Shown here piece by piece: positions 8,774-16,079 of a stretch of 33,813 nt of DNA (position 1 is its first letter; the number at the start of each line of letters is the position of its first letter). The translations under genes and the position numbers were made by a program. The stretch is from an uncultured Pseudomonadota bacterium (GTDB lineage: Bacteria > Pseudomonadota > Gammaproteobacteria > Steroidobacterales > Steroidobacteraceae), in the NCBI GenBank assembly GCA_902826575.1, contig CADEFJ010000021.1, positions 1 to 33,813 of the forward strand, in the 5' to 3' direction. Under the pieces are notes generated by a model. It did no database searches, had not been told where the DNA came from, and was given only the letters and a program-made list of their open reading frames with translations.

Positions 8774-8848
8774 GACTGGGTCCTCCGGGACCCCCACGGC
8801 GGGAGTCCGAACTCGGGGCCAGATTGCACCCCTGTCAATGAACCCGTG

Positions 8849-8877
8849 CTGAACCGCGTGGCACGGGCCGCTATCAT
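8849..8877 (+). promoter_or_regulatory. Possible promoter of pdxH
   Basis: CTGAAC (8849-8854) and TATCAT (8872-8877) are separated by 17 bases. The -10 matches consensus at 5 of 6 positions and the -35 at only 3 of 6. Transcription would begin near 8884, leaving almost no leader before ATG 8887. Weak evidence. Confidence 0.3.
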
Positions 8878-8886
8878 GTGGAACCT

Positions 8887-9567
8887 ATGTTCGCCACCGA
8901 ATTCCTGCCCGACCCGCTGCCCGCAGAGCCGCTGGAAATCGCGGCCGCATGGCTCACCGAGGCCTCCCGGCGGGCCGATCAGCCCAACCCCAATGCCATG
9001 GTGCTGGCCACGGTGGATGCGCGGGGACAGCCCTCGGCGCGCGTGGTGCTGTGCAAGGACATCGTGGCTGCGCCAGGGTTTGTGCGGTTCTTCACCAACT
9101 ACGAGTCACACAAGGGACGCGACATCGGGCAGCAGCCGCGCGCCGCGATCGTGATGCACTGGGATCACCTGCATCGCCAGGTCCGGGTGGAAGGCATCGT
9201 GCGCAAGGCGTCCGCCGCCGAGAGCGACGCGTATTTCGCCACGCGGCCCTGGCAGCGGCAGATCGGCGCGTGGGCGAGCCAGCAGAGCCGGCCCGTCGCC
9301 TCGCGCGCCAAGCTGCTCCAGGATCTCGCGAACACCGCCGCGCGCTTCGGGGCGCCGGTACCGGGTCCCGAGGACGATCCGCCACCGCCCGGCATCACGA
9401 TCCCGCGTCCTGCGTACTGGGGCGGCTACTGTCTGTGGGCGAGCGCGGTGGAACTGTGGGTCGAGGGCGAGTCACGCATCCACGATCGCGCGCGCTGGGA
9501 GCGCACACTCGAGTCGCCGGGCGACGTCGCGCCCGGACCGTGGCGCGCAACGCGCCTGCAGCCCTGA
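8887..9567 (+). CDS. pdxH: Pyridoxine/pyridoxamine 5'-phosphate oxidase
   Basis: FMN-dependent oxidase making pyridoxal 5'-phosphate. The protein (226 aa from this ATG) shows family blocks PNPNAMVLATVDARGQPSAR, FFTNYESHKGRDI (FMN binding), RPWQRQIGAWASQQS, and the C-terminal YWGGYCLWASAVELWVEG. Its length is close to the 218 residues of E. coli PdxH. The start is uncertain: GTG 8878 adds three residues, and neither has a clear ribosome site. A -10-like TATCAT immediately upstream would favour a near-leaderless message beginning at ATG 8887. The next gene starts nine bases after the stop, so pdxH leads a three-gene run ending in a B12-type ATPase. Confidence 0.94.
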   Translation: MFATEFLPDPLPAEPLEIAAAWLTEASRRADQPNPNAMVLATVDARGQPSARVVLCKDIVAAPGFVRFFTNYESHKGRDIGQQPRAAIVMHWDHLHRQVRVEGIVRKASAAESDAYFATRPWQRQIGAWASQQSRPVASRAKLLQDLANTAARFGAPVPGPEDDPPPPGITIPRPAYWGGYCLWASAVELWVEGESRIHDRARWERTLESPGDVAPGPWRATRLQP

Positions 9568-9576
9568 CCGTCGCGC

Positions 9577-10350
9577 GTGTGGCGCATCCTGCGAATTGCC
9601 GTGCTGCTGCTGGTGCTGGTCGCGGTGGCGAGCCAGGCGTGGCTCGAACGCGCGGGCGCGCGCGACTGGACCGAGCCGCTGTGGGTCGGCATCTTCCCGA
9701 TCGCCGCGGATGACGACCCCGTCACCGAGGCGTATCTCGGCGGCCTGCAGCGCGCGTCCTTCGAGGCGATCGAGCGTTACTTCGATGCCGAAGCGCGCGA
9801 ATACGCGCTCGGCCTCGAGCGCCCGGTGCACGTGGAGCTCTATCCGCGCGTTGCGCAGCGCCCGCCTGCGCTGCCGGCGCAGGCCGGAGCGTTGCGCACC
9901 GCCGCCTGGAGTCTCGCGATGCGCTGGTACGCATGGCGCACGAGCGCCGGCACCGACGGCGCGCCGGCCAACATCCGCCTGTTCGTCGAGTACCACGCGG
10001 CGGAGCGCCTCGCCGTGTTGCCGCATTCGCTTGGACTCAGCAAGGGGCTGATGGGAGTGGTGCATGCCTACGCCGATCGGGGCCACGAGGGCGGCAACAA
10101 CATCGTGATTGCGCACGAACTGCTGCACACGCTTGGCGCCACCGACAAGTACGACCTTGCGACGCTGCTGCCGCTCTACCCGGAGGGGTTCGCGGAGCCC
10201 GCGCGCGAACCACGCTTCCCGCAACCGCTCGCCGAGATCATGGCAGGGCGGCGCGCCATCTCGGCGCGCGAGGCCGAAATGCCCGCCGCACTCGCCGAAA
10301 CGGTGATCGGACCGGTGACCGCGCGCGAGATCGCCTGGAGCGTGCCGTGA
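9577..10350 (+). CDS. Membrane-anchored protein with metzincin-like HExxHxxGxxD motif
   Basis: No named family recognised. The 257-aa protein starts at GTG with a hydrophobic segment (residues 4-20, ILRIAVLLLVLVAVASQ) that is either a signal anchor or signal peptide, so most of it should be periplasmic. Residues 180-190 read HELLHTLGATD, matching the zinc-peptidase pattern HExxHxxGxxD of metzincins that use Asp as third ligand, such as snapalysin; the motif continues as KYD. A methionine that could form a Met-turn is present further on (IMAGRRAIS, about 221-229). It begins nine bases after pdxH and its TGA overlaps the GTG of the ATPase gene, so translation is coupled to btuD. Peptidase activity and substrate are inference. 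Confidence 0.7.
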   Translation: MWRILRIAVLLLVLVAVASQAWLERAGARDWTEPLWVGIFPIAADDDPVTEAYLGGLQRASFEAIERYFDAEAREYALGLERPVHVELYPRVAQRPPALPAQAGALRTAAWSLAMRWYAWRTSAGTDGAPANIRLFVEYHAAERLAVLPHSLGLSKGLMGVVHAYADRGHEGGNNIVIAHELLHTLGATDKYDLATLLPLYPEGFAEPAREPRFPQPLAEIMAGRRAISAREAEMPAALAETVIGPVTAREIAWSVP

Positions 10351-11117
10351 GCCGCACGATCCTCGCAGTGCGGGGCCTCGACATCCGCGCCGGCGAGCGC
10401 CTGCTCGTGCAGGGCCTGGACCTCGACGTACGCGCAGGGGAAAGCATCGCCCTGCTCGGCCGCAACGGCAGCGGCAAGAGCCTCACGCTGCACACCCTCG
10501 CAGGCCTTCGCGCGCCCGACGGCGGCAGCCTCATCCTCGACGGCAAGCCCATCGACGCGTTCGCGCGCCGCAGGGTTGCGCAGCGCATCGGCCTGCTGCT
10601 GCAGGACCTCGAGAGCGGACATTCGGAGACCGCGCTCGAGGCGGTGCTGGTCGGCCGCCATCCGCATCTGGAACCGTGGCAATGGGAGCGCGATGAAGAC
10701 CGGCGGCTCGCCCGCTCGATGCTCGGGCGCGTGGGCCTCGAGCAGCTCGGCGCGCGCACGATGGCGACGCTGTCGGGCGGTGAACAGCGCCGCGTCGCGA
10801 TGGCGACGCTGCTGGCACAGCAGCCGGGGCTGTTCCTGCTCGATGAGCCGACCAATCACCTCGACCCCCACCACCAGCTCGCCGTGCTCGACCTGTTTCG
10901 CGAACAGACGCATGGCGGGCGCGCGGTGATCGCCACGCTGCACGATCCGACGCTCGCCGCACGCTACGCAGACCGTGTGGTGCTGCTCTACGGAGATGGC
11001 CGCTGGCTCGCGGGCGATGCGCGCGAAGTGCTCACGGCCGAAAATCTCTCGGCGCTCTACCTTGCACCGGTCATCGCGGCTGAGGTCGAGGGCCGGCGTG
11101 TATTCGTGATGGCCTGA
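10347..11117 (+). CDS. btuD: ABC transporter ATP-binding protein, BtuD/FecE type
   Basis: Cytoplasmic ATPase of a cobalamin or siderophore importer. The 256-aa protein has Walker A GRNGSGKS (38-45), Q-loop glutamine 86, the signature LSGGE (142-146), Walker B LFLLDE (162-167) with the D-loop NHLD, and the switch histidine 199 in TLHD. The overall pattern matches partners of FecCD-type permeases. GTG 10347 overlaps the preceding stop as GTGA. The only such permease in the window is at 5058-6047, about 4.3 kb away across two minus-strand genes. B12 specificity is inferred from that permease and from the riboswitch and btuB less than 1 kb downstream. Confidence 0.82.
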   Translation: MSRTILAVRGLDIRAGERLLVQGLDLDVRAGESIALLGRNGSGKSLTLHTLAGLRAPDGGSLILDGKPIDAFARRRVAQRIGLLLQDLESGHSETALEAVLVGRHPHLEPWQWERDEDRRLARSMLGRVGLEQLGARTMATLSGGEQRRVAMATLLAQQPGLFLLDEPTNHLDPHHQLAVLDLFREQTHGGRAVIATLHDPTLAARYADRVVLLYGDGRWLAGDAREVLTAENLSALYLAPVIAAEVEGRRVFVMA

Positions 11118-11122
11118 GCGCG

Positions 11123-11890
11123 TCAGGCAAACAGGGGCGCAACCGCGGCATGCAGCGCGGCGTTGCCGGCGAGCACCGAGGTCGTCGCGAGTCCCACCTC
11201 GCCGCCCGCGAGATCGGTGAACACCCCGCCCGCCTCGCGCACGATCACCGTGAGCGCGGCGATGTCGAGGATGTTCACATCGGATTCGATCACCACGTCG
11301 AGCGCGCCGCGCGCGAGCAGGTGGTAATGCACGAAGTCGCCGTAGCCGCGGATGCGACTCACCTGCGTGACCAGCTTGCCGTAGTTCGCCCAGCCTTGCC
11401 CCGAGCGCGCGAGGCTCTTCAGGTTGCCGGTCGACACGATCGCGTCCTCGAGCGTGCGCGTGGCGCTGACGCGGATCGGCTGGCCGTCGAGGAACGCGCC
11501 CTCACCTTGCGCCGCCCACGCGAGCTCCCCATAGGCCGGCGCGCTCGAGACGCCGAGTACCAGCCGGCCGGCGCGCAGCAGCGCGATCTGGGTCGAGAAA
11601 AACGGGCAGTCGCGCACGAAGGACTTGGTGCCGTCGATCGGATCGACGAGCCAGACGCTCTCGGCGTCCATCGCGCTCCGGCCAGTCTCCTCGCCGTAGA
11701 AGCCGTAGGCCGGAAAGCGCCGCGCGAGCACTTCGCGGATCGCTTCCTCGGCGCGCACGTCCGCTGCGGTGACCGGAGAGCGGTCTTCCTTCACGGTAAC
11801 GGCCAGATTGCGGCGGTACAGGGCGTTGATGACGGCGGCGGCGGCGCGGGCGGCCTCCTGCGCGGCGGCGAGTTCTTGGGCGAGTGACAT
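11123..11890 (-). CDS. hisN: Inositol monophosphatase-family phosphatase, probably histidinol-phosphatase HisN
   Basis: A Mg-dependent, Li-sensitive-type phosphomonoesterase. The 255-aa protein has the metal-binding motifs GEETG (66-70), WLVDPIDGTKSF (80-91), and the C-terminal NILDIAALTVIVREAGG (206-222), where the usual WD is LD. The DPIDGTKSF context with the following PFFSTQIALL fits the HisN-type histidinol-phosphatase group better than SuhB or CysQ, but substrate cannot be proved from sequence. The start is ATG 11890; the frame is open much further upstream through the riboswitch, which is not coding. It is convergent with btuD (5-bp gap) and divergent from the riboswitch-btuB unit. Confidence 0.8.
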   Translation of the reverse strand: MSLAQELAAAQEAARAAAAVINALYRRNLAVTVKEDRSPVTAADVRAEEAIREVLARRFPAYGFYGEETGRSAMDAESVWLVDPIDGTKSFVRDCPFFSTQIALLRAGRLVLGVSSAPAYGELAWAAQGEGAFLDGQPIRVSATRTLEDAIVSTGNLKSLARSGQGWANYGKLVTQVSRIRGYGDFVHYHLLARGALDVVIESDVNILDIAALTVIVREAGGVFTDLAGGEVGLATTSVLAGNAALHAAVAPLFA

Positions 11891-11924
11891 GGAAGGCGCA
11901 GTGTATGTGATAAAGTTCTCCCGC

Positions 11925-12117
11925 TGCCAAGGTGTACGGGAAGCCGGTGAAGCGCGTCGCGCCACTCCGGCACTGCCCCCGCAACGGTAAGCAGGCATCA
12001 ATCGCATCGGTCTCCCCCGGGAGACGCCACTGCGCAAGGGCGCGGGAAGGTGATGCGAGGAGGCGCCCGGGCCCACGCCCAGGCACCTTGTCTGCAAGTC
12101 CGGAGACCGGCCTGGCA
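11925..12117 (+). promoter_or_regulatory. Cobalamin riboswitch aptamer upstream of btuB
   Basis: Binds adenosylcobalamin or a related corrinoid. The B12 box AAGTCCGGAGACCGGCC is at 12096-12112, differing little from the classical sequence. P1 forms between TGCCA (11925-11929) and TGGCA (12113-12117); AGGTG (11930-11934) pairs with CACCT (12084-12088). The conserved GGGAAGCCGGTG and the CCGGCACTGCCCCCGCAAC segment with GGTAA follow in the expected order. GTCTCC-CCC-GGGAGAC forms a peripheral hairpin. A -10-like TAAAGT at 11911-11916 would start transcription just at P1. Family identity is strong; ligand subtype is not determined. Confidence 0.95.
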
Positions 12118-12140
12118 CAGGTTCTCGCGTTTCATACCGA

Positions 12141-12166
12141 CCATGCGGGCGAGCATGGGGAAAGGA
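12141..12166 (+). promoter_or_regulatory. btuB: Riboswitch expression platform: L13-type hairpin and btuB ribosome site
   Basis: CCATGC (12141-12146) and GCATGG (12153-12158) form a perfect 6-bp stem with loop GGGCGA. The loop GGGC (12147-12150) is complementary to GCCC in aptamer loop L5 (11975-11978), as in the known L5-L13 kissing interaction. The 3' strand of the stem runs into GGGGAAAGGA, the ribosome site seven bases before GTG 12174. This points to translational rather than transcriptional control. The pairings are seen directly; the switching is inferred. Confidence 0.75.
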
Positions 12167-12173
12167 CTTTGCA

Positions 12174-14048
12174 GTGTTTACCGTATTCCGTGCGGCGCAT
12201 GCCGCCGCCTTTGCGTCCGTCGCTGTCGCGATGGCCACTTCCACCCTTGCCGTGGCTGCCGAGCCACTCCTCGACGAGTCCGTCGTCACCGCGACGCGTA
12301 CTGCCGTCGCGCTCGATGAGCTGACCGCGCCGCTGTTCGTCATCGATCGCGAGCAGATCGAGCGATCGCTGGCGCCCGATGCCGGCGAGCTGCTGCGCAC
12401 GCACGCAGGCATCGAGCTCGCGCGCACCGGCGGACCGGGCCAGCCGACATCGCTGTTCACCCGCGGCACCGACAGCAACCACACCGTCGTGCTGATCGAC
12501 GGTGTGCGCGTGAATCCCGGCACCATCGGCAGCGCGGCGCTGCAGAACATCGCGCCCGAGGCGGTGCAGCGCATCGAGGTGGTCAAGGGACCGCGCTCGA
12601 CGCTGTACGGCTCCGACGCGATCGGCGGCGTGGTGAACGTGCGCACCCGCGCGGCCGCGCAGCGCGGCTTCACCGGTTACGTGTCCGGCGGCCGCTACGA
12701 CACCGTGAATGGCGGCCTCGGCGGCGGCTGGCAACTCGGTGGGACAGCCGGCCTCGGCTTCGGCGTCGATTACCGCGAGAGCGAAGGCTTTCCGACGCTG
12801 GTCGACGACACGATCGACCGCGGCTTCGAGAACCTGACGGTAAACCTCGCCGCCGAATACGCGCCCGCGGCCACGCTCGACTTGCGCGCGCGCGCGTGGC
12901 GCGCTGCCGGCAATTCCGCCTACTCGGTGACGGTGTTCGATCCCGTCACGTTCGCACCGGGCCTCGTGGCGGTCGACCAGGACTTCGAGAACGCGAGCTA
13001 TGCCATCGAATCGCTGTGGCGGCCGCGGGGCAATGTCGATGTGCGCGCCACACTGACCCGCATCGAGGACGAGATCGAACAGAACCAGGACAATGCCGGC
13101 CTTGCGCCGCCGCCTCACGATTTCCTGCGTACTGCGCGCGACGGCCTCGAGCTGCAGGGCGACATCCGCCTCGGCGACGCCAACGAGCTGACACTCGGCG
13201 CGCTGCTGACGCGCGAGGACACGCAGGCGCTGTCGTATGGCACGGCGTTCGACATCGACACCGCCGTCAACCAGTTCTTCGTGCAGGACCGCGCGGTGTT
13301 CGGCCGGCAGAGCCTCGTCGCCGCGGCCGGCCTCGTCGATCACGATACCTTCGGCGAGGAGCCCGTCTGGAACGCCGAATACGGCATCATGCTGCCCACC
13401 GCGACGCGCCTCACGCTGGCCACGGGCCGGGCGTTTCGCGCACCGGACAGTACCGACCGTTACGGCTTCGGTGGCAACCCGGACCTCGCGCCCGAAGTCT
13501 CCCGGCAGATCGAGATCGGCTTGCGGCAGACGATCGGCACTCAGCACAGCCTCTACGCCAACGCGTTCCGCAACGACATCGATGGCCTGATCGTGTTCGT
13601 GTTCGACCCGGTCACCTTCGATGGCCGCAACGAGAACGTCGAGCGGGCCCGCATCGAGGGAGTCGAGCTCGGCTACGTGTTCAGCGGTGCGAAGTGGCAC
13701 GCCCGCGCCGAAGTCACGCTGCAGGACCCGCGCAACCGCGATACCGGCGAGCGCCTGCTGCGCCGTGCGCGGGAAAACTATGTGCTCGCGCTCGAGCGCG
13801 TGGGCGCGCGCGTCAGCTTCGGGGCCGACGTGAGTTATGCCGGGGACCGACACGACACGGCCTTCCCCGCCACGGTCACGCTCGACAGCTACGTGCTCGT
13901 GAACGCCAACGCACGGTTCGCGGTGAGCGACAGCTGGTCAGTGCAGGCCCGGCTCGACAACGCGTTCGACGAGGGCTACACGCTGGTGAACGGCTACAAC
14001 ACCCCGGGCAGGAGCCTCACGCTGGCGACGCGCTTCGCGTTCAAGTAG
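12174..14048 (+). CDS. btuB: TonB-dependent outer-membrane cobalamin receptor BtuB
   Basis: Imports vitamin B12 across the outer membrane using TonB energy. The 624-aa protein has a signal peptide (about residues 1-29), a TonB box DESVVTATRT near 34-43, a plug domain with FTRGTDSNHTVVLIDGVRVN and RIEVVKGPRSTLYGSDAIGG, then a beta-barrel to the C-terminus. Length and plug sequence match E. coli BtuB (about 614 aa). The C-terminal strand ends in FAFK, so the usual terminal aromatic residue is followed by Lys. The start is GTG 12174 with AAGGA seven bases before it, under a cobalamin riboswitch. An adenosyltransferase gene follows by ten bases. Confidence 0.96.
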   Translation: MFTVFRAAHAAAFASVAVAMATSTLAVAAEPLLDESVVTATRTAVALDELTAPLFVIDREQIERSLAPDAGELLRTHAGIELARTGGPGQPTSLFTRGTDSNHTVVLIDGVRVNPGTIGSAALQNIAPEAVQRIEVVKGPRSTLYGSDAIGGVVNVRTRAAAQRGFTGYVSGGRYDTVNGGLGGGWQLGGTAGLGFGVDYRESEGFPTLVDDTIDRGFENLTVNLAAEYAPAATLDLRARAWRAAGNSAYSVTVFDPVTFAPGLVAVDQDFENASYAIESLWRPRGNVDVRATLTRIEDEIEQNQDNAGLAPPPHDFLRTARDGLELQGDIRLGDANELTLGALLTREDTQALSYGTAFDIDTAVNQFFVQDRAVFGRQSLVAAAGLVDHDTFGEEPVWNAEYGIMLPTATRLTLATGRAFRAPDSTDRYGFGGNPDLAPEVSRQIEIGLRQTIGTQHSLYANAFRNDIDGLIVFVFDPVTFDGRNENVERARIEGVELGYVFSGAKWHARAEVTLQDPRNRDTGERLLRRARENYVLALERVGARVSFGADVSYAGDRHDTAFPATVTLDSYVLVNANARFAVSDSWSVQARLDNAFDEGYTLVNGYNTPGRSLTLATRFAFK

Positions 14049-14058
14049 CGTTGGCGCC

Positions 14059-14616
14059 ATGGGAAACCGGCTCTCGAAGATCTACACCCGCACCGGCGAT
14101 GATGGCACCACCGGACTTGGCGATGGCACGCGGGTATCGAAGGACGACGCGCGGGTCGCGGCCTACGGCACGGTGGACGAGACCAACAGCGCCATCGGCG
14201 TCGTACTGGCGCAGGCGGGCGTGCCCGACGCGATCCGGCACTGCCTCACCGAAGTGCAGCACGACCTGTTCGACCTGGGCGGCGAGCTGTGCATCCCCGG
14301 CGCGCGGGTGATCACCGGCGAGCACACGGTGCGGCTCGAGATCGACCTCGACCGCTTCAACGAAGACCTGCCGTCGCTCAAGGAATTCATCCTGCCGGGC
14401 GGCGGCCCCGCTGCGGCGGCGTGCCATGTGGCGCGCACGGTGTGCCGTCGCGCCGAGCGGGACGTGTGGACACTCGCGAGCTCGACCGAGGTGGCCCCCG
14501 AAGTGGCGCGCTACCTCAACCGGCTGTCGGATCTGCTGTTCGTGATTGCGCGCGTACTCGCGCGCGCGGAAAGCGGCAGCGAGGTGCTGTGGCGCCACGA
14601 TCGCGGGCGACGCTGA
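14059..14616 (+). CDS. pduO: PduO-type corrinoid adenosyltransferase
   Basis: Transfers the adenosyl group of ATP to cob(I)alamin, giving adenosylcobalamin. The 185-aa protein has the family's N-terminal ATP-binding signature IYTRTGDDGTTGLGDGTRV, followed by VAAYGTVDETNSAIG, and the C-terminal block CRRAERDVW with YLNRLSDLLFVIAR, all diagnostic of PduO/MMAB rather than CobA or EutT. It starts ten bases after btuB and should be on the riboswitch transcript, so imported B12 is converted to coenzyme by the neighbouring product. It converges on ampD across a short gap containing two near-identical 16-bp repeats. Confidence 0.94.
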   Translation: MGNRLSKIYTRTGDDGTTGLGDGTRVSKDDARVAAYGTVDETNSAIGVVLAQAGVPDAIRHCLTEVQHDLFDLGGELCIPGARVITGEHTVRLEIDLDRFNEDLPSLKEFILPGGGPAAAACHVARTVCRRAERDVWTLASSTEVAPEVARYLNRLSDLLFVIARVLARAESGSEVLWRHDRGRR

Positions 14617-14624
14617 CGCGCTCC

Positions 14625-14663
14625 TGAGGCGCTGCGCTCACGGCCGCTGAGGCGCGCCGCTCA
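14625..14663. repeat. Two imperfect 16-bp direct copies, each nearly palindromic
   Basis: TGAGGCGCTGCGCTCA (14625-14640) and TGAGGCGCGCCGCTCA (14648-14663) differ at two positions and are separated by seven bases. They lie between two convergent genes, and the second copy supplies the ampD stop codon. Each can fold on itself. No T-tract follows on either strand, so an intrinsic terminator is not supported. Confidence 0.5.
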
Positions 14664-15215
14664 CCCGACCAGCGCGCGCAGTGTCGACCAGTCGAAGGCC
14701 GGCCCGGGATCCGTCTTGCGCCCCGGCGCAATGTCGCTGTGGCCGACGATGCGTTCGCGAGAGAGCGTGGGATAGGTCGCGAGCAGCGCGCGGATCAGGT
14801 TGGCGAGGGTCGTATACTGCGCGAGCTCGAACGGCACATCGTCCGCGCCTTCGAGCTCGATGCCGATCGAGAAGTCGTTGCAGCGCGTGCGCCCCTGGTA
14901 GGACGACTCGCCTGCGTGCCAGGCGCGCTGCGCGAACGGCACATACTGGGTCACGTTGCCGTCGCGCCGGATCAGCACATGGGCGGAAACGCGCACGCCC
15001 TTCAGCGTCTCGAAGTACGGGTGCGCACCGTGCGGCAGGGCGCCGGTGAACAGCGCATCGATCCACGGCCCGCCGAATTCACCCGGCGGCAGGCTGATGT
15101 TGTGCACCACGATGAGGTCGGGTGTCATCCCGGCGGGACGCGCGTCGAAGTACGGTGAAAGCACCTGTCGCACGGCTCTGATGAGGCCCGTGGCGGCGTC
15201 GATGTCGAGCAGCAT
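14661..15215 (-). CDS. ampD: 1,6-anhydro-N-acetylmuramyl-L-alanine amidase AmpD
   Basis: Cytosolic zinc amidase recycling anhydro-muropeptides and, in many gammaproteobacteria, thereby controlling AmpC induction. The 184-aa protein begins MLLDIDAATG and shows the amidase-2 motifs: zinc His in LIVVHNISLPPGEFGG, ISAH-like VSAHVLIRRDG, the catalytic Glu in SIGIELEG, and the C-terminal GHSDIAPGRKTDPGPAFDW with the second His, catalytic Lys and Asp ligand. The start at 15215 matches the family; ATG 15242 would overlap the divergent rsmE start. No signal peptide is seen, as expected for AmpD rather than AmiD. Confidence 0.94.
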   Translation of the reverse strand: MLLDIDAATGLIRAVRQVLSPYFDARPAGMTPDLIVVHNISLPPGEFGGPWIDALFTGALPHGAHPYFETLKGVRVSAHVLIRRDGNVTQYVPFAQRAWHAGESSYQGRTRCNDFSIGIELEGADDVPFELAQYTTLANLIRALLATYPTLSRERIVGHSDIAPGRKTDPGPAFDWSTLRALVG

Positions 15216-15240
15216 GGATCGATCATGCCACAATCGCGCC

Positions 15241-15978
15241 ATGCGCCTGGTCCGGGTCTACTCCGAGGAGCCGCTCGCCGCGAACCGCGAGCACGCGCTG
15301 TCGCGCAGCGCCGCCGGGCACGTGCTGCGGGTCCTGCGGCTGGCTGTCGGCGACCCGCTGGTGCTGTTCGACGGTCGCGGCGGCGAGTATCCGGCGCGAC
15401 TGGTGAGTGCCGGCAGGAGCGGCGCGGTCGTCGAAACCGGCGAACACCGCGGGATCGAGCGCGAGTCACCGCTCGCGATCACCCTGCTGCAGGGCCTCGC
15501 GCGCGGCGAGAAGATGGACCTGATCGTGCAGAAGGCCACCGAACTGGGCGTCGCGCGCATCGTGCCGGTGGCGCTCGGGCGCAGTGTCATGCGCGTCGCC
15601 AACGAGGAGCGCGCCGACCGGAAGCTCGCGCACTGGCAGGCCGTGGCGGCGAGCGCGTGCGAACAGTGCGGGCGCAATCGGCTGCCGGAGATCCTGGCTC
15701 CAGTGGACTTCAGTGCGGCGCTCGCACTGACTGCAGGGTTCGCGCAGCGCCTGCTGCTCGGGCCAACGGCATCGCGCGAACTCGGCTCCCTCAAGCTCGC
15801 CGCCGAGCCGCTCGCGCTACTGATCGGACCCGAGGGCGGCCTCGAGGACGATGAAGTTGCCGCAGCGAAACGCGACGGCTGGTGCGCGGTGCGCTTCGGA
15901 CCGCGCGTGCTGCGCACCGAGACCGCGGCAATCGCGACCATCGCCGCGCTGCAAGTCAAGGCCGGCGACCTCGGCTGA
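15241..15978 (+). CDS. rsmE: 16S rRNA m3U1498 methyltransferase RsmE
   Basis: Methylates U1498 of 16S rRNA using S-adenosylmethionine. The 245-aa protein has an N-terminal PUA-like domain (HVLRVLRLAVGDPLVLFDGR) and a C-terminal SPOUT knot with LLQGLARGEKMDLIVQKATE, LLIGPEGGLEDDEV, and RFGPRVLRTETAAIATIAAL. The start is ATG 15241, 25 bp from the divergent ampD ATG; the frame is open further upstream but inside ampD. Immediately after the stop there is a long palindrome that could end transcription. Confidence 0.95.
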   Translation: MRLVRVYSEEPLAANREHALSRSAAGHVLRVLRLAVGDPLVLFDGRGGEYPARLVSAGRSGAVVETGEHRGIERESPLAITLLQGLARGEKMDLIVQKATELGVARIVPVALGRSVMRVANEERADRKLAHWQAVAASACEQCGRNRLPEILAPVDFSAALALTAGFAQRLLLGPTASRELGSLKLAAEPLALLIGPEGGLEDDEVAAAKRDGWCAVRFGPRVLRTETAAIATIAALQVKAGDLG

Positions 15979-15993
15979 TCAGTCAGGCAGCCT

Positions 15994-16066
15994 GGTGCCG
16001 GGTTTTCGGTATTTCGGTTATTGCGCGGCTGCGCCGCAATAACCGAAATACCGAAAACCCGGCACC
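15994..16066. repeat. 73-bp near-perfect palindrome between convergent genes
   Basis: Two 32-base arms, 15994-16025 and 16035-16066, are exact reverse complements around a 9-base centre (16026-16034). The left arm starts GGTGCCGGGTTTTCGG and contains three short related units, TTTTCGG, TATTTCGG and TTATTGCG. The element is much richer in A/T than its surroundings. It lies between the rsmE stop and the P460 gene stop, so it could act as a bidirectional terminator. Its size and perfection also fit a mobile REP-like palindrome. The symmetry is seen; either role is inferred. Confidence 0.85.
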
Positions 16067-16079
16067 GATTCTCCGATTC

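Noticed and set aside
11891-12673. Upstream extension of the HisN frame through the riboswitch
   Set aside because: The phosphatase homology starts at 11890; the extension is antisense to the riboswitch and btuB.
12132-13853. 573-codon minus-strand frame opposite btuB
   Set aside because: Runs through the riboswitch platform and the btuB plug and barrel; no recognisable domain.
14956-15240. Upstream extension of the RsmE frame
   Set aside because: Antisense to ampD; the PUA-like N-terminus begins at 15241.
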